This document shows positions 55,356 to 64,000 of a stretch of DNA of 64,000 bases, piece by piece. The translations under genes and the position numbers were made by a program. Location: contig CM057068.1 in the NCBI GenBank assembly GCA_029945375.1, positions 1,536,233-1,600,232 of the forward strand, read 5' to 3'. Source of the DNA: Agaricus subrufescens. Its lineage: Eukaryota; Basidiomycota; Agaricomycetes; Agaricales; Agaricaceae. Position 1 is the first letter of the stretch, and the number at the start of each line of letters is the position of its first letter. Below the pieces are notes generated by a model. The model was not told the DNA's origin. It saw nothing but the letters and a program-made list of their open reading frames with translations, and made no database searches.

Positions 55356-58300
55356 TCAAGGAACTGACCCAGGAACTCTTAAATTCCGATTATCCCAATC
55401 GAGCTCCTGTTTCAACACGCCAATCAATAAGAATTCTTGCGTGAAGATAGGGATATTCTGCGAGGCTAGCGGTCGCCATATTGATATGTCTTCCGGACAT
55501 GATATAACATATCGATTAATGGACCCTTTAAGCGAGCGAACGGTTGGAGAATGTTGATGCAACTGTGAACATGAAACAGATATCAGAGGCGACAAACTCC
55601 TGAACGAGGTCTGCAGGTAAGCTAACCCACCTGTCCACCATGTGTAGCAACAACACTCTTGAGAAGTTTGAAATCTACCTTGGTCTTGGGCGTAACGTAG
55701 AATATCTTGCCAATTAGAAGTGTCCCCCGGAGTTGTTTGGCTCTTTGAAGGGCTTCATCTAGTTTCATGTCATATTTGGCTTCAGCATTTACATCATGTA
55801 GCGGAAATTTGGCCTCGGCTGTAATAAAATATTAACGAAAGTCCTCGAGCTCAAGAACAGGAGTCAACCTACGAAGAAGTCGCTTCGCGGCAGCGGAATC
55901 CGTGGCCCATGAAGCCTCAAGTATATAAGGGGCAGCTGCCAAGGCACACAGGAATTTCTCGGTCCTTACGAGGTGGGGAGCGAGAAGATGAGTGCACTGA
56001 GTGGGTCTGGTCGTCATTGCGACTCCCAACTTCTCAAGGGTCTGATTATCGGAATATTTAATGTATAGTGAGAGTGTAGATGAGAGCAACGCACCTTGCA
56101 TATGCTATCGGGTAAAGCTACCTGAGTTGTCATAAGATAAATCTTATCAGACCTAAACTGAGCATTAGCGGTGGATCTCGAACACGACTCCCCAAGAAAT
56201 ACACACGCCACTATTTGATCAGATCCTCCTGAGGGTCTCGCTCTGGCCTTCCCTTTCTTCACTGACGAAATCTTGACAGCCTCATCCCCACTTTCCTCTC
56301 CTTTACGCAGCTTTCCATCCGATTTTCTGCCCCCATTTCCGCCGTTTTCCATCCTCTTATCAATATCGATTTGATTCGATTCTCTCTTCTTCGAGTTAGT
56401 TGCAACTGCAACATCTTCGTCTTGTTCCATACTATTTATTCTTATACTCCTCATTCCTCCACCCGATTTTCTAGCCTTCCTTAACTCTGCCTCGAACTTT
56501 GTCGCATCTGGCATCATGACTTTCAACTTTTCTTCGGCTCGCGCTGCTGCACCCCTCTTCGCAGGTAGAGGTTCGGGAGTGTCAGTCACGGGTGTATGTG
56601 TTCCGGTCGTATCTGGCGATGATGAGGTGCGACGCGACGGTCCTGACTTTGATTTCGGTTTTGATGCAGTTGTAGAAACTCTCCTAGGTACTGGTTTGCC
56701 CCGCGAAGCCGATGTTTTGGCAGCCTTATTGGTTGCTTTTTCCTCAGCCTCAACATGAATGCTAGCTGTTTTATTAAGCTGGTGTAGCGAAGTTCGTTTC
56801 GATTTTGGCTTCCTCTGTTCATCCAGTCCAGCACCCTGTTCAGTGTCGGAAGAAGCTGGGTTATCCTCGTCTTCAATGACAGCCAGAATTCTGTTAGGTT
56901 TGGAAGAAAACAGTTTCGCAGGTGACTTCTTAATGACGACCTCGGCGAGATTTTGCTTTGAACTTCGTTTCCTTATACTCGTCGGAGCTGCCTTCTTTGT
57001 CGTGTGACCACCTTGATTCGCGTCCTCCTCTGTTTCACTCTCCACACGCCTACTTTCTTCATCCTCCGACACAACCCTTGATCGGGTCTCTTTCCTCTTC
57101 AAATTGGTCTCCTCCTTCGGCTTGTTTCCCCCCTTTTTGCCCCCCATTGGCATTGGAGTGACCAAAGGTGTTGGTTCGTCCTCAACAATATCTTCTACTT
57201 CGTCTTCACTATCAGAATAAAGCTCTCGTGCCTTGGCTTTGGCACTTTTAGCTTTCACTCTTGTCCTTGCATCGCCACGAGTCAGCTTCAGCAGACTCGT
57301 TTTTGGGGGTGGTAGGATGTCCGACTTGGATTTCCGAGATGACTTGACCTGTTTTTCGTCAATGTTCTCCTTCTCATCACCCTTCTCGTCTTCGGAGTTG
57401 GTCTGTTTGTTGACACTCTCATGGTCAGTTGTATCCTCACTAGGGATCCTGCTATTCATAGCACGACGAGTAAGCTTCGGCGCAGATCGATTCTTCGTCT
57501 TCTCCTTCTCCTTCTCCTTTTCTCTCTCCAGTTCCAGACTCGCCTCGTCGGTAAGTCTCCGGATAAGCCTTTTCTTTGAAGGCGGTTGAGAAACAGCGGA
57601 CGATGTTGTAGATGTCGTCTCAGCCGTGGATTCAGTACTTGGTGATCCGGTTGTTGTTTCGGTACTTTGGCGATAGCTTTCGTCATCCACGTTTAATCTC
57701 TTTTGGGGTGATGATTTCTTCGGCAAATCATGAATCCGATCCTCAACTTCTATAACAGCCCTCTTTTTCAACCGTCTCCGTACCTCTGGCGTGCGATCCA
57801 TCGTCGAGTTTGAACTATCAGAAAGGGCAAGACCCGTGTCGAGTTCGGGCACCTCCTTCGTCTTCTTCGAGCCTGCACTCATGCTCGGTCTGGATTTCGC
57901 TTTGGGCGTAGAAGCATGCTTTAGCGGGGTGGCAAACGGAATTTGTTCTTCATCAACATCCATACGGTCGTTTTCGGATACTAGAACTCGAGAATGAGAT
58001 ATTCCATCATCACGATCAGATTCGCTCGCATCGTCATTGTCCCGTGTTTTACCCTCCTTGCCCAATTCGGTGACCTTCCTCCTCTTTATTGGCGAAGACG
58101 ATTTTGTCGGCGTAACTTTCGTTATATTACGTTTTCTCGCTGGTGTACCGACAGCATCGGCTGTCCATTTCATAGGAAGTCGTTTAGTAGGTGAAACAGA
58201 ATCCGAGACAACACCTTTGGAAGGGGACGAGGAAGTCAACCTTCCGTACGATTTGAATTTCGTCGGAGACTCCCTGAAAGGCGTTTCGGGTCCATCATCT

Positions 58301-60203
58301 TGCTCTACTTGTGGTGGTGGAACCGAAAATTCGCGTAGGTCATCAGGATCCGGCATACTGAGGATGTCGAGATCATCGTGACCGTCGTCCGATATTCCAT
58401 CTTCTAGGTCTTTTTGGAGATTATCAACCTTCATGGCATTTTCATCCTCACTCTCACTATCTCCCTCTTTTCCCTCCTCTTCATCATATAGTTCCACTCC
58501 TCGTATACCAACACCACGTTCTCCCAGTAACTTACTGAAATCGATGCCGGGAGGGAAGACAATATATTTTTCAGTAGCCATTGTAAGGTGTCGCCATTGA
58601 ATATAACAATCCTCTAGCCATGTATGATTGACGACTGGGATGGACCATGCGCGAGCTTTGTCTGCTTTGGTACCTTGAATACTAAGAAAAATACGTAAGT
58701 TGTACTGTAACGGAACTGAGGACGACTTACTAAGCAGCAATAAGGACAGTGTTTTTACCAGTCATACTCGGCGTGAATTTCGCTCCCATAGATGAAATTA
58801 GTTTCTTGATGTACTCGCGGGCCTCCCCTGTATAGTTTGTAACTGTAATTTCCTGGTTTGTGGATCAAACAAAATCCTTAAGAAACAAAGAAGAGGGACT
58901 ACGCACGTGCATTGCGAAATTATCAATCGGTTTTCGAGGGACTGGGTAATGGAGGAGTTGGTCAACGGGACGGGGCATCTGCCCGGATGACTCGACGTGA
59001 TATAGCCATGCCATAGTGCCGATCGTTTTATGTAGTCGGAAAGCCTAATAATGAGCGTGAGTAATCCTAAGAGAAGTAGAGCACTTGCTACATACCTTGC
59101 CATATGATCTTCCACTCCGCCACCTCGTTATGAGGATATCGCATTCACCAACCGCTCTCGCCTCCTTCTTATCTCTTATCCTCTCTCTAGCTTCAGTCCC
59201 AAGGTTCTCATCATCATCACTCGGATACCTTAAAACTATTCCCCCAGCTCTCCTGATTCCTATTTCGACAGCTTCCCTTCGTGATCCGTATAAACTCAAG
59301 GTCCAACTCAACAAGATTCTTTTTCCGTCCCAAACATTCTTCTTCAGCTGCATTAGGTCAACGTCTTTCGGTAGAGGTATCTTCGAGTCAAAAGACGGTG
59401 TGAAGGTGTTCATTGTGTTCAGCAAAGCTTTCTTTGCCTTATCCTCGCCGTTCGATACGCCAGGAGCCCCGTTGTCTTTGTTGACCCCAATATCTTTCAG
59501 TAAAGGAGGGTTTGGCCAAAGATACGGCTCAACCGACAAATTCTTCAGCCCTAGACGAACTGAGTCATCGAACCAATGAGGTAAAAGAATCTTGATTCCG
59601 GCGGAGTCGCGATGAGCCAACGCGGTCGCATATTTCGCAGAATCTGTTGAGATGGCAAAAAGATGGGTGACGTCGCTGGTGAGGGCCACACGCCATTGGC
59701 CACCGAGGGCTGTGATTCCAGCAGAGAGGACCTCAAGGTCGTGTATTGGGAGTTGCTAAGCCATATCATAAAAAACAATGACATGATCTTGAGATACAGT
59801 GCCTACCTCCGTTGCACATGCTATGATACCCGAGAAAATCATTCCCGGCTCCACGGAATAATATTGCGGCCTTGGATTGACGTTGAGGGTGATTCTCTGC
59901 CGAGGAAAAGACATACCCTTGAAGCTTTCCGAGAACCAGACAGCGATCTACCCATTGATCCTGGACAATAATTGCGGTTATTGTTTGATGTTACAAAGTG
60001 AGACGTACTGATACGACGAACACGCCTTGGTCGAGACTTTCTGACCCTTGAAAGTGGGCCGAGTTTGTGATGATATGCGTGGCATTGTCGATAGAATCTG
60101 CCTTGATCGCGCCATTTTTGCTTAAAGCATATTCGAGTTGTTCTTGCCTGTTTGGAGGTAGTGAATTTGCGAGAAAGTACTTTGTGTCGTGGAAGAGACT
60201 CAT
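55356..60203 (-). CDS. brc1: multi-BRCT DNA-damage scaffold, Brc1/Rtt107-like
   Basis: Likely a chromatin scaffold that binds phosphorylated H2A at damaged replication forks. ATG at 60203 begins MSLFHDTKYFLANSLP. BRCT1 and 2 continue through DQWVDRCLVLGKLQ, PQYYSVEPGMIFSGIIACAT and LPIHDLEVLSAGITALGGQW to ILLPHWFDDSVRLG. BRCT3 follows (WDGKRILLSWTLSLYGSR), then BRCT4 (PVVNHTWLEDCYIQWRHLTM at about 58640). A long acidic, Ser/Lys/Pro-rich linker with several SPTK, SPSK and TPTK sites, probably kinase targets, fills about 58500-56250. BRCT5 (MTTRPTQCTHLLAPHLVRTE) and BRCT6 (RYVISCPEDISIWRPLASQ) close the protein, ending VPGSVP at 55356. Four N-terminal plus two C-terminal BRCTs is the Brc1/Rtt107 plan. 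The protein is roughly 1,400-1,450 residues; a few inner splice sites are unresolved. Confidence 0.87.
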
Positions 60204-60320
60204 TAAGCCGCGAATCTCACGTCAACGCGACGCTTCACGCTCCGTCACAGGTCACACCCCGTGATTATGACAAAACATCTTTTTCTATAAATAGAGAAAT
60301 CATACACTACAAGCTTATTT

Positions 60321-62161
60321 CTATTGACCGTTATGCGCAAGAAGGTTGATAGTTCCGGACGCTGTTCCGCTGCATAAGAATATATTACACAAAGTGGTGA
60401 GTAACAGTGGAACTTACTGATACCAGCCAACATATCATGTAAGCTGACGTTCTGAAGGAGGTTCGCCATGCTGCTTGGGCTCATGTTACCATGAAGTCCA
60501 ATCAAGTAAGCGATAAGGCCAGCGACATGAGGTGTAGCCTAATTGACACCACGATATCAACAAACTACAGATTCTTGAAGCGGCAGAGAACTGCATACCA
60601 TAGAAGTGCCTGTGTCCAGCTTGCTCGCAGTTGGGCTACCGATCCAGGCGCTCATAATATTTGAACCCGGAGCAAAGATATCTACACCGGGTCCGAAATT
60701 GGAAAAATAGTCACGGGAGTCAAGAATGTTCATCGAGCCAACTGTGATGGCACTAGGCTCGCGTGCAGGAGAATCGTATCTTGCGTCACTGCCTTCGTTA
60801 CCAGCAGCCACAGTGACGTGCACGCCGGCACTAGTCAGCTAAAAATAAATTGTCAGATTATCTTCCCTTGTGCAGAAATAGATTGACATACAGCAACTAC
60901 AACGTTGTCAAGCGCAGTTGAGCCTACACCAGCCATGGACATTGAGACTACAGCTGGTCTCCCTGACGACTGGAATTGTTTTATAATCCAGTTGGCTCCC
61001 GACATACTGTGCAAGAAGTAAGCCCTAAGCAATTATACCGCCAAGGAACAAGGACTTACATGTCGGACGTAGCTCCACCCCTGTAATTAGCGTCAATACG
61101 TGAAACGTGCATTGGCTATGCTCACACTCACCCAGCATCACTAAGCACTTTAACAGCTATAAGGTTAGCCGCTTTCGCAACACCAAACTGGCTGCCACCA
61201 GCGATTCCACTACATTGCACTTTAAGAAAGTCTCAATTACCATAAAACATAATCATTCTTACGCGCAGTGTGTTCCGTGACCATAGCCATCAGCGTCGCT
61301 AAGGCGAAGCACAATCAAAACCATCGCCTCACAAGAGGACATCCATACTCACGCATAACCACCAAAAGTAGCACCCCATCGTGCGCGGCCCCCAAACTGA
61401 GTCTAAAAATCCCAGTGAAACCGGCGGAACATTCCACTGATATCGAACTGACTTACATGGGCGGTATAAATACCTGCGTGAGAGAAAAATAATTCAGTAC
61501 TGTGAGTCTTCGAGGCGGAGGAAGTAGCTCATTTCCCACCTGTGTCTAAACATAGGAAAAGTTCCTGTCAGTAACGTGTTTGATCCGTCGAACATACTGA
61601 GACCTACCAAGGATATAGATATCGACACCCGCGCCTGCACTCTCGTCGTAATCATAAGTAAAAGTAAGGGCGCTAGCGAACACAATAAGTGAGTTGTAAT
61701 CGAGATCTCCGCAAATGCATGTATACCTACCTCGTATTTTGATTGGCAAATTTCGTCATTGCACTCAGTCTAGCAATACCCCAGGGAGCATTAGTTCTGA
61801 GTTAGAATGTCAGTAACATCCCCAACGTCCAGTAAATACAAACATCTCACTGAGTGGTAGCAGTGTGTACGATACCGTCCTCTGATATGAGTTCGACATC
61901 GGGGTTGGCACGAAGGACATTCAATGTGTCATCATCGAAATGACCAGCAAAGCCATTGATGACATCCCATTCATGAGTAACGTTCCCAGCCTTCTTCATT
62001 TGTTGAACCAAACGAGTCTTATCGAAACCAGGTTTCAACTGGATGACATGCCTGCCACTGGTCTCGCCGGCATATGTTTCGATAGTGTGAAGCGTAGTAG
62101 GCACCGCAAACGTCGAGTGCAAGACAGTTAGGACAGCAAGAGTTAGAGAGATCCACTGCAT
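60321..62161 (-). CDS. secreted subtilisin-like serine protease (S8, proteinase K type)
   Basis: A secreted endoprotease made as a prepro-enzyme. The signal peptide MQWISLTLAVLTVLHSTFAV is followed by an I9 propeptide (RHVIQLKPGFDKTRLVQQM, DVELISEDGIVHT). The mature enzyme starts near TNAPWGIARLS. The catalytic Asp lies in VDIYILDTG, split over three exons with a 6-nt microexon at 61545-61540. Then come QFGGRARWGATFGGYA, catalytic His in DGYGHGTHCA, SMSMAGVGSTALDNVV, oxyanion Asn in TVAAGNEGSD and catalytic Ser in GTSMATPHVAG. The C-terminus reads SGTINLLAHNGQ, stop TAG ending at 60321, using an acceptor at 60362 that restores the family-like end. All catalytic residues are present and the length is normal for the family. 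About eleven exons. Confidence 0.92.
61540..61545 (-). other. 6-nt microexon of the subtilisin gene
   Basis: ACACAG on the minus strand is preceded by TTTAG and followed by GTGGGA. Joined as G|AC ACA G|GT it supplies the Asp and Thr of the ILDTG active-site motif. Skipping it would remove the catalytic Asp while keeping frame. Confidence 0.75.
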
Positions 62162-64000
62162 CTTGGACTCGAAATGGGCTGTTGAATCGCAATCCTTCGA
62201 CTTCCACCGTGACGCTTTTTAAGCCAGCCAGTTAAGCCAGCGGACAATCTGAACATATGGACACAAACAACATATGACATGACCCTGATTTCAGTTCCAT
62301 GCTGCTTCATTAGGTAGAGATACCAGAACACGAGGCGCATCCCTCCACAAAACAGTATGCGACGTGGCAAGAATTTTCCATATGAAATGCCAGGTACTCG
62401 TTTTGGAGTCGGCGCAGCTTTGAGAACGGCTTCAACTTCGGAATTAATCAACAGGGTTGGCTACGTAACGGAGAAGTCGGCGTGATCCCCCGAAACTGAG
62501 CAAGGTTCTGAAGTTTACAGATCCCCTTTGGCAAAGATAAGACCCGGCTAAGCGCAGATGGTGCTAAGATGGAGATACATCAAAGGAAACCTCAGATGAT
62601 GTCAAGTGTACTCAGTGCCTAACCAATAGTTTCGCTTATTTATCTCACACCAGTCGATCTTCGCCGCAGAGGGCGACCAGAATCGTCAAACAATTATACT
62701 CTAAATACGTGTTCCAGACTTAACCTTTCGAAACTATTTATAGTTCTTCATCATGACGTTAAATGGAACGGGGGGATATGGATATATTCGGGCACCTGCT
62801 AGGTACAGCCAAGTGATACCAACTGAAATAGAGTAGCCATACCATAACAGTAACATTCTAGCTGCGGATTAGCGACTGTGCATATGGCACAAATGTCACT
62901 TATTCTTAGTAGATTGAGCGAGACGGAGATTCATCTCTCTATGACGATAAGATTCGCGAAGACAACACTATTCCTCTTCCCAATACTATGAACACAACAT
63001 TATCGCCAAGAAAACAAGAAACACTGGCGCACTACTATACCGTGCTGCTGAGCCATACTATGTAGACTGCGAAGCTACCACCGTCCCCTTCACATAGAAA
63101 CCAGACCATTTACAATCCTTTATCTGGACAGCCCGAAAATGGTCCGATATTTTGGTAGCATCATCTATCAAGATTATCAGATATATACAGCCAAGCCAAT
63201 AAAACAGAAAATAACAAATCCATCATTTGTCTCTCAAAAAAGCTGTGGCTGAAGCCGCCACCAAAGTAACATGACTCCCAACTGCCGTATTCGTACTTGG
63301 CTCTACCGCTACCACATGCAACATTCCGCATCTAGCTGGTAAAAAAAGACAGCAGTGCGGCCGCATGACGTGCCATGTTCTTATTGTTCTGATTGTAATG
63401 TCATATATCATCTACATTAGTACAAAATGTGATGCCTTGTCAAAAAAACAAAAACGTTATTCTTGAATTCCTTTGGCAGCGGCGCACCGCTGTTGATTTG
63501 TTTTCTTGGCTGAGATACCTCGCCCCGGTGCTTCTGAACGGACAATTTGAAGTTTTAATTTAGGGATCGACATTGCAGGGACGAGTTTCGAAAAAAAAAA
63601 TTTCGCCTCCTTGCGTCACCTGGCTTTCGGGATGATTTGAGGTATTGTCTTCCGTTCGGCATGAGGAGTGAAAGTGATCATGAGTAACCTCGTGATATGG
63701 AGTGCTGCTATTCATAGGTCTGTAAGGCCGTATTTGCATATATAAGGAACCATGTTAAGTCCGAGTCGGGCACATCGGCCGTGGAGTCGTTGGGGATGAC
63801 GATCACAGCAGGCTTGTTGATTAGCGGAGAACACGAAGCGGCTGGATGTTTCTGAATGTGATATTAAAGCTAGAAGGCTATAAACTTTGTAGCAGTAATC
63901 TATACCCCACAAACTCCATAGAGAAATCGGCGAAGATGCTATAAACAACCTTATCGGGACATGAGGACGCTTCCTGAGCTTCGATACACGACTATGGTGC
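62162..64000. other. no gene seen; upstream of subtilisin
   Basis: 1.8 kb with only short frames and A-rich tracts. The first few hundred bases should hold the protease promoter. A gene starting beyond the right edge cannot be excluded. Confidence 0.45.

Noticed and set aside
56516..59579. Plus-strand ORFs across the BRCT gene
   Set aside because: Low-complexity antisense shadows of the Ser/Glu/Lys-rich linker and the BRCT3 exon.
60245..60505. Subtilisin C-terminus continuing to 60245
   Set aside because: Using the acceptor at 60362 (GGAACAG) instead gives SGTINLLAHNGQ and a stop, the usual proteinase K ending; the longer tail has no family character.

Overview
The window is nuclear DNA of a filamentous fungus, most likely a mushroom-forming basidiomycete (Agaricomycetes). 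Genes are split by many GT-AG introns of about 45-70 bp, and several families are typical of that class: DUF6533 and DUF6534 membrane proteins, HsbA-like secreted proteins, aminoglycoside-phosphotransferase-like kinases, small beta-trefoil-like proteins and a CYP-type P450. No species is assigned.

Positions 1-15470 form a transposon island. A Tc1/mariner element with TA duplications (825-2431) and a 150-bp TA-flanked MITE (2523-2672) are followed by a palindromic MITE family. One copy of that family has been split twice: by a 4.7-kb hAT element (4096-8813, 8-bp duplication GTGAGCAT) and by a Ty1/copia retrotransposon (8867-15439, 5-bp duplication GGTAG, LTRs about 98% alike, primer-binding site for the half initiator-Met tRNA). 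The hAT element's single gene reads, across in-phase introns, as a Ulp1-type cysteine protease fused to a BED/DUF659/hAT transposase, with one in-frame stop. This is the most unusual coding arrangement in the window.

Positions 16-35 kb hold two tandem DUF6534 membrane-protein genes, an ACS-family transporter (MFS), two near-identical HsbA-like genes around a decayed APH-family kinase pseudogene, and a DUF6533 membrane protein. From 35 to 55 kb come a tail-anchored FHA protein of the SLMAP/Far10/PRO45 (STRIPAK) type, a small secreted beta-trefoil-like protein, a 14-TM drug:H+ antiporter (MFS), a degenerate ORF, a third HsbA-like gene, an HpcH/HpaI aldolase, a P450 whose I-helix lacks the usual acid, and two tandem cytosolic beta-trefoil-like genes. 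From 55 to 62 kb, on the minus strand, lie a Brc1/Rtt107-like six-BRCT DNA-damage protein and a secreted proteinase-K-like subtilisin with a 6-nt microexon carrying the catalytic Asp codon.

There is no operon or cluster logic. The P450, the transporters and the aldolase are near each other but nothing in the sequence shows a shared pathway. Exon boundaries were read by eye from splice signals, reading phase and family resemblance, and no alignment was run.
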